Shown here: one piece after another, positions 21,801 through 31,311 of the stretch | Numbering within the stretch: the stretch's first letter is position 1 | How the letters are laid out: each line of letters starts with the position of its first letter | Assembly: GCA_022496805.1 (NCBI GenBank) | Contig: CM040087.1 | Coordinates: 15,583,501-15,647,500, forward strand | Direction of reading: 5' to 3' | DNA: 64,000 nt | Source of the DNA: Pohlia nutans | Taxonomy: Eukaryota > Streptophyta > Bryopsida > Bryales > Mniaceae | The notes under the pieces: model-generated | Told to the model about the DNA's origin: nothing | The model's input: the letters and a program-made list of their open reading frames with translations, nothing else | Database searches by the model: none | Program-made: the position numbers and the translations under genes

Positions 21801-22030
21801 AGAGACAGGGTTGGGTGGACAAAGAAGCTGCTATATTTTCATGGAGAGATGTACCAACAAGAATGAGAAGTGGACATTTGAAGGTGAAGTTCATTTCTAT
21901 ACAAGGAGTTCGAACTGAGAACCAAGTAACTATTCCCAATGAAGCAAAGCCACACATACTTGAATATATTGCATTACAGGTGGAAGGCATGGATGACGAG
22001 AGGATGCAGAACGAGCTAGATGCTTACTAG
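18842..22030 (+). CDS. Transposon gene B: DUF7869-type putative DDE transposase, 1062 aa
   Basis: An uninterrupted reading frame. Residues 1-250 are variable and probably include DNA-binding parts. Around residues 310-380 is a segment (LDGLAVCNGCYAAALSYSQRRFKEL) typical of these proteins, then a Cys-x2-Cys pair (SKCFHCWEYK). The candidate catalytic core has Asp511 in IVDGMDQNT, Asp593 in IQADNTTRENKN and Glu632/Asp633 in GHTHEDIDQRLS; the acidic triad on a conserved RNase-H-like pattern is why I call it a transposase. Near residue 866 RKGRPS resembles an AT-hook. Residues about 915-1055 (IGQFVAL...FYVGKVVEF...VKVIWYWP) look like a BAH-type chromatin reader. DUF7869 is an uncharacterised Pfam family; the catalytic role is inferred from motifs and from the terminal repeats around the gene. 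Confidence 0.75.
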   Translation: MTMDSSAFGSPVALQNVVGGVDRPGPSVGERPTRRPVRMSLFQEVRTHCTQMETQQRNETVQLLSTGGSVVGFGVVDSSFKRGMELNQVKLFPCEVAVRVSRVVDEMFWTGEVVGEHLGQCLDVVIRWQRSLLRVVQSNEQPPPSSGRGQNFSFSTAAMAQYDFHEDDGESNHTDMYSATPVQSDIREGSSPMTQGSQSSVGNLPHVEGLAPEGPSRMYSMVNRKSRVPKPREKGEPRMEKVALASVRSAKQRGGCKRNCLRDVNEKYILEQRYMAWAQKYEVRATWILQMLNAFYTITEGQRRNKYDTKLDGLAVCNGCYAAALSYSQRRFKELKQSQQVYGRIAAVHGNVCKIREGAKLSAARECFSTFVDEAGCTQPHRQVRRKSDNSVLALVLLPMNTTKVDVFNYMNEEVKRIHDGEPLSISSFRKLWRVEFPHVQIPPFSRFSKCFHCWEYKCGMEATNNTVAKVQIKILFLIHIRHQMEERRDYWLFKRSAIINPDLYMCLIVDGMDQNTTMIPKMRQTVKNIESRFVKTHLCGVLVHGIGLYADVWIDSHHKHDSNQVITTVMHVIDDVRRRKGALPPTLRIQADNTTRENKNIYMFALCAALVGMGYFQEVQLCFLIVGHTHEDIDQRLSIISHTLKRSNIDSLKQLLQLVDKGTSYTESFVSARHLENVRDWKTFITPHLLTGGDTLTGITFPHQMRFYTENGAPRVQFKHYSKDVWSPTEGHLCLRSLPTREEKPNLAELFGADDRELKALGEFIAYKEKCVERIQHVEENLQAIEEARWLIKYLKNFPLQDRSENAKLPFWPDEAHVNATGDDATVETTTDDVDSNTTSNTNAVVDSIMATMPNPEPRGYFGPRKGRPSTAAVTRTPRRTGTEVVGLASSTATLEATDDPFPVFNPARDLKIGQFVALTVERKVVRAGVPFYVGKVVEFGQGKWAMKVKVIWYWPIMRRGVTDEAGSEPQRYRNCMEASWEPSGERQGWVDKEAAIFSWRDVPTRMRSGHLKVKFISIQGVRTENQVTIPNEAKPHILEYIALQVEGMDDERMQNELDAY

Positions 22031-22513
22031 AATAGAATTGTATATGTTATACAGTATATGGTTTTCTGTATTAGATGTCGAGGTCTCGAAGGGAAAAGTG
22101 TGTACTATTATTATAAAACGTGAACGAGTACACGATTTTTATATAATACAAAGAATAATTAAATCTTATGTGTATGTTTGTAGCCCATATCTAAATGCAT
22201 ACGATGTGCTTGTATGATTATGTAAGATGCGTGCACAAATAAGGGATTCAGAATTCCTACTTTCGTACCTATCGCATAGTATGTGCAGAATGAATATCAC
22301 AGGATAATTTTGTTGCATATAGGACAAAAATTTGACATATAGAAAATGCAAATACAAATTCTTTAAAGGAAATCCCCCGTCGAAAATCTCCATGAATTTG
22401 CAATTTATCCTTATTAGAAGGGAATTGCTGGGAAAAACAATTTTCCTAATTTTTTTTGCAATTTTTTGGGATTTGAATTTTTAGTGCGCCCGAGGGCCAA
22501 GTGCATGATTATA

Positions 22514-22545
22514 TGGCCAAGTGCGTAAATAGCGAATTGCGTGTT
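22514..22545. repeat. Right 32-bp terminal inverted repeat of the 12.6-kb element
   Basis: Exact inverse of 9933-9964. GTAA follows at 22546-22549 as the target duplication. Confidence 0.9.
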
Positions 22546-22775
22546 GTAAGAGCTTGGTGGTTTTTAAACTCATGAAAAACTAGTTTAGCCGTCTTTCTTG
22601 ACGGCTAAACTAGTTTCCCTTGAGTTTAGAGACCACCAAGCTCTTATACATTTAATAATGAGAGACCACCAAGCTCTTCCATACCTTTTAACTATTTGGG
22701 GTGGACGAATAAGAGTACATTAAAGCAAAATTCACGGTATCTTATTCAAACACAAGGTGACTTTAAGGATAACTC

Positions 22776-24044
22776 TAATATCACTGCAGCAAATATATTT
22801 TGTCCATGATTCCAGTGGAATGCATTCTCGTTCTTCATCTAAGTTATTCTATTCCGGTCAGATCTCCTTGTAGCTTAGCTGCTTGTTATTTTCAAGGTCT
22901 GGGCTGCCTGCTAACGGCTGCCCGCCAGAAACCTTTGGCCTCGCAGCTATCCACTTCGTCTCGCACCCTTGGCGTGCCGTGTGTGTTTCCGCCTGGAATG
23001 AATGGCCACTGATTTTGAAGTGTCAATAAGATTTCCCAACGAAGTTCGATTACGCATGCTGCACCTTCCACTCCGTCCCCGCCTGAGGTGAGTGAGTCTC
23101 TACACTACTCATACCGTCAATTCATTCATTCTTCCCATTCCATTTGTCGACTTCTGCAGCTATCGATACATTTGTCGATTACGAACTCAGTTTGCGATCG
23201 AGTTTGGGATTCGGCCGGGCTGGGGTTTCCGATATCTCTCAGGAATTTTTCTCGCATTTCGCACGCTCCGTCTTCTCCATCTCCTCACTAATTTCCGCAT
23301 TCAATTTTCTCTCATTGTCACCATTTGGAAACTCACTCTTTCAATCAATTTAGGGTTTGTAATTGACGACTTTGATAGTCCTTCGTACTCTTGTCTCGGT
23401 GAAGACGACACGAGATTTTTTTACATCCTGAAGCTCTTGTGAACTCATGGTTTTGTCGCTTGTCGGAAGTGTTTCCCTGAGTGTCTGAATTCAGGAATAC
23501 CGTTTTCTGAATTGGAAACCCTTTCAGAGGTTTTCCTACAAATTTAGAGTCTGAATCAACAGCAATTATTTGATGTCGTTGCTAGTCCTTCGTATTCTTG
23601 TCTCAGCGTTCAATTTTCTTTTGGATTACAGTGTCACCATTTGGAAACTCTTTCCGAGATTTTCAATCAATTTAGGGTTTGCATCAGCTGGAAATTGATA
23701 TTCCTTCGTACTCTCATCTTGGTGAAGATGAAATGAGAATTTCTTACATTCTGGAGCTCTTGTGAACTCATGGTTTTGTCGCTTGTCGGAAGAGTTTCCC
23801 TGAAGAGTGTCTGAATTCAGGATTAGGGTTTTTTTGAATTGAAATCCTTTTCAGAGATTTTCCTATAGGTTTAGGGTTTGAATCAACTGCAAATCTGTGA
23901 CGTCATTGATAGTGCTTCGTATTCTTGTCTCGAGATGAGAATTTATTACATCGTGGAGCTCTTGTGAACTCATGAAATTTTGTCCTCGCTTGTTGTAGAG
24001 GTTCGGGTAGAAGGGTTTCTTGAATTAGGGTTTGGAAGGGCGCC
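22776..24044. promoter_or_regulatory. Upstream/leader region of ClpR4 with repeated blocks
   Basis: No gene is recognised. A block containing gtccttcgtactcttgtctc, ggagctcttgtgaactcatg, gttttgtcgcttgtcggaag and gtgtctgaattcagga occurs at about 23345-23560 and 23665-23880, with a partial third copy at 23905-23985, a period near 320 bp. The repeats abut the ClpR4 ATG and probably belong to its promoter or leader. Confidence 0.55.
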
Positions 24045-26613
24045 ATGGCTGCGGTGGAATGCATGAGAGCGGGCTTATCGGTCCCTAGAGCGCACTCCGC
24101 ACCATTGCGTATGAAGAGCAGGGATTCCAAGCGTCTTCACAATGAGCTGACGCAGTCCTTCGTGGGCAGCAGTGTGCAAAGCTCCATAGCCGGAGAGCGA
24201 ATGTTCTCCGCATTGGAGCGCACACGGGGTCCAGTGAAGGTAAGGAATTTCAGCCTCTTTAGCAAAAGTGCCTTAGATGTGAAGATTTGATAGCCAATTT
24301 TGGTGAAATATTCTAGATTCCCTAACCCTTAAACGTCTACTGTGTATTTTCTGTAGTGTAGGAAAATTGGACCCCCTGCTGTAAATCATCTGTTTGTGTG
24401 AAAATGACTTCAGTTTGACACAATCGACACTGTTGATCTTGTAGTATAGAACAAGAGCTATAAAATGATGTGTTGCAATCAGAAAACTGAGATGAAATGA
24501 CACTAGTAGAAAAGGTGGCGCTCCCCAAGGACATGCCCAGGAAAAATCACTGTGCATGCATGGAATTGGGCATTACTTGCCTGGGCATCTCCCTCAGCAA
24601 TGCCACCGTTTCTACTAGTGTGAGAAAATGTCATAGCGATGCAGATGACCATATTGGGCGTTTAAGCGTTAATACATTTGTAGCAAATTACTATACATAC
24701 TATAAAATTGGCTAATTTCACCATATTGGAAGAAGCCATTTGGCTATGAAGAACTGTAGCGTGGCTAATTCCCTAAAAAATGAGTAAAATTTAGCATCAA
24801 TTTTTTTGTAGCCACATGGCTAAAATTCGCACAAAACATTTTCATGGCGCAGGGTCGTCACGGCGGTCGCCGCGGCGTTGTCACCATGGTGATCCCTTTT
24901 CAACGAGGAGATGCACGGCAACAGCCACCTCCCGATTTGCCCTCCTATCTCTTCAAGAACCGGATCGTTTTCTTAGGCATGTCGCTGGTCCCGGCCGTCA
25001 CCGAGCTCATCATGGCTGAGCTTCTGTACCTCCAGTACGACGACCCGGAGAAGTCCATCTACATGTACATCAACTCCACAGGCACCACCAAGGTACCTCA
25101 TTCAACAGTTCGTATGTTGTATTCTCACTATCAAGTTGCATGTAATAAGGAGTTCAACAAGTTTGAAATAGGTCCTGGACCACCTGCAAGTGTAGGGGGT
25201 GTCACACCTCTTTCTTCCCATTCTCAATCTTCAGAGAATGCCTACATGGCACTTTCTCCTTGAATCGTGGATGACCCATTCTGTGAAGATTGAGAAGTTT
25301 CATTCTTCTCCTTTGGTGGTGAAGAATGGGCGAGAAGATTGAGAAGCCGTGGTGAAGATTAACAAGCCGGGCCCATTCTCATTCTTCACACTGTGAGACA
25401 GGAAGTCACACCTTCATGGAGAATGACCACGATTGGCTCCACGTTTCTCTCCTAAGGTTCTCAATCTCTAGAGAATCAATCTTCTTGGAAGAGGTGTGAC
25501 AACCCCTATTGATAGGCAACTTGCATGTTCTAAAAACGTTCATATATGTGCAACATTAGAGTTAACGGCGAAAAGTCAGCCCAAAGAGGAAAGTTTTGAC
25601 AAACTCATGTTGAAACAAAAATAGACCAAAAACTAGTCTATGTCGAGATTTGAGACAATCTAAAACAAGGCCTTGTCATTATTCTCTATACCTTGCTATA
25701 GCTCCCATACCTTCCACCAAAGCTCCAAGCCCATGGCCCATAAGGAGACAATCTATGACAAGACACTACTCCCTCTGTCCCAATATGAGTTTTTCCTGAA
25801 AAATAGGGTGGTGAGATTAGACTCAAGGATTTACGACAAAAGTAGTGTGTTCACATGCTGACGAAGAAACCAAATCCCATTCAGTGTCCATGTGTACATC
25901 CATCGGTGCTCAGTGCCAGTTCAAGTCAGATCCAACCCTCGGTTCATGAAACGCGGTGGCAAGTGCTCATGAAATGGTTCGTTTATTTTGAAACAAGAAC
26001 TAGGTGCAATCAATTGCTTAATATTGGGACAGAGGGAGTATTACACCCAAGTATAGTCCAAGTATAGTTCAAAAGAAAGGTTAGAAGTCGAGCCAAAAGG
26101 AGGTTAGATGGAGGACTTTTGGGGTAACTATATTGTCATTGTGTTACAATACTCCATGTGATTGTGCAGGACGGGGAGAAGCTGGGCTACGAGACGGAAG
26201 CGTTCGCCATCTACGACACCATGCGGTACGTGAAGCCTCCCATCTTCACCTTGTGTGTAGGAAACGCGTGGGGCGAAGCGGCTCTCCTGCTCTCCGCAGG
26301 CTCCAAAGGAAACCGAGCTTGCTTGCCGTCGGCCACCATCATGCTCAAGCAGCCGATTGCGCAGTTCCGAGGTCAAGCCACGGACATTGACATCGCCCGC
26401 AAGGAGGTTCGGAATGTGAAGGAGGAGCTCGTGAATCTGATCTCCAGACACACGGGTCAGTCTCCGGAAAAGATCACCGAGGACATCCGCAGGCCCAAGT
26501 ACTTCAAACCGGATGAGGCTGTGGACTATGGCATCATTGACAAGGTTTTGTATGGAGATGGAGACGAGAAGCGAAGTATTGCCTCGGATTTGAAGAAAGC
26601 GCAGCTCATCTGA
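24045..26613 (+). CDS. CLPR4: ClpR4, non-proteolytic subunit of the plastid Clp protease
   Basis: Three exons, all splitting between codons: 24045-24239, 24853-25092 and 26170-26613, giving 292 residues, close to the usual length of about 300. Exon 1 is Ser/Arg-rich and fits a chloroplast transit peptide. The mature part contains RRGVVTMVIPF, LPSYLFKNRIVFLGMSLVP, YINSTGTTK and CVGNAWGEAALLLSAG. In ClpP the last block carries the catalytic Ser; here it is missing, the defining trait of ClpR proteins. The C-terminus (RPKYFKPDEAVDYGIIDKV...SDLKKAQLI) matches ClpR4. It assembles in the heptameric plastid ClpP/R core. Intron 1 holds a mini-CACTA; intron 2 a foldback MITE and a Stowaway-like MITE; another Stowaway-like MITE lies just downstream. 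Confidence 0.93.
24501..24620. mobile_element. 120-bp CACTA-like miniature element in ClpR4 intron 1
   Basis: Starts CACTAGTAGAAA, ends TTTCTACTAGTG, with TGA duplicated at 24498-24500 and 24621-24623. The inverted similarity continues inwards (aggtggcg.. against cggtggca..). Confidence 0.85.
25195..25512. mobile_element. Foldback MITE in ClpR4 intron 2
   Basis: Inverted ends: taggggg-tgtcacacctctt near 25193-25212 and its inverse aagaggtgtgacaacccct near 25490-25508. Internal sequence has inverted and direct copies of attctcaatctt-type motifs. No target duplication could be fixed, so the superfamily is open. Confidence 0.6.
25769..26038. mobile_element. Stowaway-like MITE in ClpR4 intron 2
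   Basis: Ends CTCCCTCTGTCCC and GGGACAGAGGGAG flanked by TA at 25767-25768 and 26039-26040. CTCCCTCYGTCC ends with a TA duplication are the signature of Stowaway elements mobilised by mariner-type transposases. Confidence 0.9.
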
Positions 26614-26798
26614 TCCAATTTTAACTTGGGTTTAGGAACATGGAAAGGTATGAAAACAGTAGCCTGGCTTTCTTTCTGTAGAATGTCCTGAAACGGAAAT
26701 CTAGGCATCATCACCTTCGCCGTTTGGATCACTTTTTAGAATGCTTCCTACGTGTAGAGTGCCGAGATTTACTTGTAATTTATATGTAAAGATTGATA

Positions 26799-26981
26799 CT
26801 CCCTGTCTGGAAATAATTTTCCTAGCTTTTGGCAATATTTGTCCTATGTTTTATACTTCAAACGTGAGCCATGTCCGCTTGAAATGGGACTGACTATGAG
26901 AGTGACACAAAAACTGTGTAGTACTATTAAAGATAGACTATTTTTCGAGTTCTAAGACGGCTGTTTTTTGGACAGAGGGAG
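26799..26981. mobile_element. Stowaway-like MITE downstream of ClpR4
   Basis: Ends CTCCCTGTCTGG and GGACAGAGGGAG, TA at 26797-26798 and 26982-26983. Its inner sequence (tttcctagcttttggc) matches the copy at 33338-33616. It lies about 190 bp after the ClpR4 stop and may be transcribed in its 3' UTR. Confidence 0.85.
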
Positions 26982-26983
26982 TA

Positions 26984-29234
26984 CCTTTTCTTGCAGATTT
27001 GGCAATGATGTTCAACCCTGAGCTTTCGGCGTCACTGCAGGTATAGTACTGCCATCGTCACTTGGGTGTCAGAGTGCAAGCTTGTGAGGGCAACGGGGTT
27101 CCTACACATGTAATCCATGTCCACAATTGCGAGACTCTCACCAAAACAAGTTGCCTTCTACATGCGAATTGAAAGTACGGGGTTCTGGGACTGTCCTTCA
27201 AGAAGACAAGGCCTTTGTTGAAGAAAGCCTTTGTTGTTGGTATTCAAACAATAGGAAAAGTTGGTCTGATACACAAGTTCCCAGGTTCCAAAAATCTAAG
27301 TACCAAAAGAAAATAGTATTATCAAATGGTATGGGGGAGTTGGAGATTTGGAAGTTTAAAGGTATGAAAGATATGGAAAACAATTGGGATGTCTTTAAGA
27401 GCACTCTATTTTGAAATCCAATGTCATAGGATACTTTACACTTCAAAATACATTATAAAGAGTGTCAATTCTTTACACTTCAAAATACATTATAAAGAGT
27501 GTCAATTTTATACCTTGTGTTTGAGCATAATAATGAGTGACTGCATGAAACACCTATGTTATTTTGGCATGGCACATTGTGCATACAAGTCTTGTATCAT
27601 AACATTTGAAATAATGAGACAACGTAGTTGAAACTTATGCTGAAGGTGAATGTTATCGTGGTAATTAAATTGAACATATTACATTTTATTTTTTAAATCA
27701 TTTACTATTTAAGGTTAAATCTTGATGATTTGTCATACTATCAGTTCTAGGACTTTTGAGAATCCAAAATTAATAATCTAAAAGTTAAGTTTTCAAGGTA
27801 TATTCTCCAAAATGGTCATATACCTATGGAGCAAGGGGAAATTGAAAATAGTGAATATCTTATATTTCTTAAGAGGTGCAAACAAGGCCCCCGTTTGTGC
27901 GTGTGATGAATATCATTGAAAGGCTGATGCCAACAACAACGCCGACCATTTCCCTCTAAAATTTCTTCGGATAGAACCTTCTCCGAGTACTTGTCAACAA
28001 AATCAAAACAAGTCAACTAATTTCAAATTTTACAAATAGTGTCACACACACTAAGCTCTTGTGACACTAATTACTCACAGACACTATTAACTGTAATCAA
28101 TGTAGTTTGACAATTTCGACTCTCATCCATAAACCAAAGTGCCTCCCACAATCCAAAGTGCCTTCCATCAGAGCCTAAATTTGACCAGTAACTATCTTTT
28201 TCATAAGAAGATTCTAAGACAAGATTCTTGAGCTTCTACTAGTCATGACGACAAGCTCTCAGAAGTTTAACTTTTTATAAGTCTAAAGTTTATATATATA
28301 TAGAGAGTCTTGAAATTTGTAGAGTCACAAGTAACCTAACTACCTTCTATGAAATCGAAGAGACTTTTAATCTTTTAATCTCCGAGTTGCATATGTCTCT
28401 TTCTGCCGACCTACATTGCCCAAACCGGTGAATGATGTTTGCAATGTAGAAAGGTAGAACCTCTCTATTCTGTGCGCAAGTCTATAGCAGACCGGTTGAC
28501 ATGTTTCTTGGTGATAAGGAAAAACCAATAGACTATCACCCTACTTGATTATATATATTTTAAATTAAGAAAATGCTCGTAATGATTAGCTCAATTCCTG
28601 GTAAACTTCAAGAAATAAAAAATGACAAACACTTCTTTAATTCAAACAGAAAAGAGATGCAATTGGAACTTCAACTACGGCAAACAACAAAACCCTAGGA
28701 ATTTTACCTCCTCATCACTAGAATCACTATTAACATCATTCACTCTTAATATTAACCTCTGCCACATTGTTTCACAACTGCAACTTTGCACCAAACTCTA
28801 GAAGATGAAAAATAGATATTAAATCATGTCAAATGATGGACTAGTAACTGAGAGAACTATAAAAACACTGGAGTAGCAATTTAGAGGATTGCCAAAACAC
28901 TAGAGTGGCAATTGAGAGGACTGCCAAAACAATGAACTGGCAATTGAGAGGATTACCAAAATATTGGACTGGCAGTTGAGAGGACTAGGTATTAATTTTT
29001 TATAATTTTTTAAACTTCAACTTCAATTGGCTTGAAATTTTTGGAGGTATTTTGAAGTTTCAAACCATTAGAGTTATTTTTCTTTGAATTTAAAAATAAT
29101 AAATAATAAATTGAAGAAACTTCTATATAAAGAATTTGAAATTATAATTGGTGCAATCGTTTTTTGGATAAAATAAAAATCAATTGGAAAAATAAAACCT
29201 AATAAAAATAAAAATAAAAATTAGACTAATTTGG
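26984..29234. other. Intergenic with short tandem repeats
   Basis: No gene recognised. Two tandem blocks are visible: a ~46-bp unit (tttacacttcaaaatacat...gagtgtcaatt) twice at about 27430-27508, and a ~37-bp unit (gaggattgccaaaacac..ggcaattga) four times at about 28855-28990. Confidence 0.5.
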
Positions 29235-29306
29235 AACCATATTAGATATTAAATTGATAAGAACATATACTACACTTGATCTTGGCCTAAAGGTCAAGAA
29301 ATGTAT
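29235..29306 (-). pseudogene. U2 snRNA 5' fragment (pseudogene)
   Basis: On the minus strand the segment starts at the exact U2 5' end (ATAC at 29306) and follows U2 for about 72 nt. The branch-point recognition part AAGATCAAGTGTAGTAT is intact and GTTCTTATCAATTTAATATC follows. Several substitutions occur in the first stem-loop. Similarity then stops and a T-rich stretch (ATTTTTATTTTTATTTTT, minus strand) follows, with none of the Sm site or 3' stem-loops. It is therefore a truncated copy rather than a working snRNA gene. Confidence 0.85.
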
Positions 29307-30664
29307 GCTTCTCCCTTCAAATCCATAACGCTATATATCCTCACTATGATTATGAATGGCACAAACTTTATGGAATAACTCCACTCAACCTTATTTTTTG
29401 TCATCTAATGTTGGCATGCGCAACAATGTTTCAAAATGATATATTGCCAATCACAATTTTCATGCGGATGGATAGTGGTTTTACTATTGCGTGAAGTAGA
29501 TCTAGGCGGACAATGGAAACCGGGTGAGCCCCATGTCCAATTGCCCTTCACTACAAATCTATATCTGATTTTTTGCGAAATACTACAAAACATTGAATTA
29601 CATTGTTACATGACAACCGTATATTTTTTCACTGTAAATCAGCAGCAAGGAGTGAAAACGATAGAAAACATGTCAACATACCCGTTGTTAGGCTCGCACC
29701 GAGAATACAACAATTCCACCTTTCTACATTGCAAACATTGTTCACCGCCCAAACCACGTCAAAATCAACCGATGATGGCATGCTTGCCATAGCTATCCTC
29801 ATGTGAGTTTCTAAAGTATCTAAATTTAAACCACACCTGAGGGACGACTTGATATAATTTTGAGTAGAGGGACGAAAACCTAAATGAATTTAACAAATCT
29901 TAACATTACAAGTTACAACTCTAAACAACAAGAATTAGAGAGGCGGCTAGTCTCAAAAGGACGACTAGGGCTTCAGCCATGGAATTTCATTGCTGCAACC
30001 ATGATGTTCAGAACCCTAATGGCTCGTTGGAATTTGGGCAAAGGAGACTAGACCAAAAAAGAAAGAGTTTTCATTTTTAAAAGATCCCCTCGTTTTCTCT
30101 TTTCACATGGAAAAAAATTCTCCATAAATCACATTTCATTGAAAAGAATTTCAAGCCACAGCTTGCCTTCCACGGACCAAAGTGCCTTCTACAGACCAAA
30201 GTGCCTCCATAGACCGAAGTGACAGTTCTGTTTCAAAAAATAAAATAAACAAAACAAGCACCTACGCTACGAGAAGCTCCGACCGAAATTGCATGGATGA
30301 AGGACGAAAATACAATTCAATGGAATCATGGACGGAATATATTTGCTACAGTTGTATTTAGCCCAAGAAAATGGGTGTTCTCGAAATGCCCACTTCCCTA
30401 CGGTCAGAGCCAATAAACATAATTTCAAATTACTTAAATTTAAAAATAATAATTAAAACAAAAAATCCCTGGAGAATACACCAGGAATGTGCCATTAGAG
30501 AGGGGTAACTTTAGCAAAGGACCCACTCCCACTCACTCGGTCAGAACTGATTGCCGGCAAGCCGGAGCATTTAGTATAGAAAACTACGATATTTTGGACC
30601 TGGCTGGCTGCCTTTTCTCGCCCATGCATGCATCCAACAGCCCCGCCCCTGGAATCAAAGGGAC
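29307..30664. other. Intergenic, no gene recognised
   Basis: Contains a short degenerate repeat (ggaccaaagtgcctt-type units at 30170-30225, related to 28130-28170). Open frames near 29405-29800 show no domain signal and are short. Confidence 0.4.
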
Positions 30665-30667
30665 TAA

Positions 30668-31030
30668 GGGCCGCTTCACACTATGGCCGAAGGTCGAGAG
30701 GCCGTCGGTTTCCACCAATCAAATTGCAAGAAACCATGGTTTCGGCCTCTCGACCCTTCACACTAGAGGCCAAAGTCCAAAGGCCGTGGACCTTCAAAAT
30801 GCTTACATGGCAACACTTTTTGACCAAGGTGACGGCCTCTCGACCTCTCGTTTGGGTCCTACATTTTGCAAGACCCGTCACCATGGTCGAGAGGCCGTCG
30901 ATTTCTTTTCATAAAAAATAAAAACTATATTTTATGCCTATTTTCAGTAGATTTCTTTGGACTCTCAACAAAGTTTGGACTCTCAATTCCCACGGCCTCT
31001 CGACTTGACGGCCATAGTGTGAAGCGGCCC
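30668..31030. mobile_element. Tourist/PIF-type MITE upstream of the ankyrin/BTB gene, 363 bp
   Basis: Ends GGGCCGCTTCACACTATGGC with the exact inverse at 31011-31030, flanked by TAA at 30665-30667 and 31031-31033. The interior holds several ggtcgagaggccgtcg-type inverted blocks. It ends about 280 bp before the start codon of the next gene, thus in its promoter. Confidence 0.85.
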
Positions 31031-31311
31031 TAAGTTAACTTAACGTCAGCAGGCCGTCACTCACACACTGAACGAGAGTGCCTGCCAAGGCAACAGTACC
31101 GATGAGAAATTGCTGACTCACTCACGATCGCCAAGCACCTCACTCACTCTCCTCAGATCTCAACCTTCCTCGTTGCAACAATTCAACCTTCAAATCATAG
31201 TTACCCAGGTGACGGCTCGTGCAATCAACTTAGTTTCTAACCCTGCTCCGATCGAGTGCCATTTCGTTTGGGGTAAGTTCCCAATTGCAGGATTTGTTGG
31301 AAACAATATTC

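Larger units (their letters stand above)
9933..22545. mobile_element. 12,613-bp two-gene DNA transposon with a mirrored control region
   Basis: Perfect 32-bp terminal inverted repeats start AACACGCAATTCGCTATT. The 4-bp duplication GTAA is at 9929-9932 and 22546-22549. Removing the element leaves attaggtgtgtaagagcttgg, which matches the inverse of the foldback copy at about 57850-57880, so the ends are certain to the base. Contents from left to right: gene A on the minus strand (ParB-like plus methyltransferase-like, one in-frame stop), its first intron with a 122-bp array, a leader exon, a TATA box, a palindrome- and T-rich core, a TATA box, a leader exon, an intron holding a TTAA MITE and an inverted 122-bp array, and gene B on the plus strand (DUF7869-type putative transposase). 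Assignment to a known superfamily is not possible from the sequence alone. The long intact gene B suggests recent activity. Confidence 0.85.
9801..22775. mobile_element. Foldback element (about 360 bp) split by the 12.6-kb transposon
   Basis: The left piece 9801-9932 is the reverse complement of the right arm (about 22635-22775), with long near-identical stretches (gagttatccttaaagtcacc at the left, its inverse at 22756-22775). The remaining left-arm portion and the loop lie at 22546-22600, where a palindrome centres on the loop between two copies of GACGGCTAAACTAGTT. Half-element relatives are at about 37063-37232 and 57806-57990. The outer flank is TA on both sides, so a 2-bp duplication is possible. 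The big transposon inserted in the left arm. Confidence 0.75.

Noticed and set aside
9933..22545. Polinton/Maverick or virus-like element
   Set aside because: No polymerase B, retroviral-type integrase, packaging ATPase or capsid-like protein is visible; the ends and duplication length also differ.
29405..29806. Open frames on both strands near 29.4-29.8 kb
   Set aside because: Short, on both strands, without domain, start context or splice signals.
30489..30921. Plus-strand open frames of 97-141 codons near 30.5-30.9 kb
   Set aside because: They overlap the Tourist-like MITE with its repeated ggtcgagaggccgtcg blocks and have no protein similarity that I recognise.
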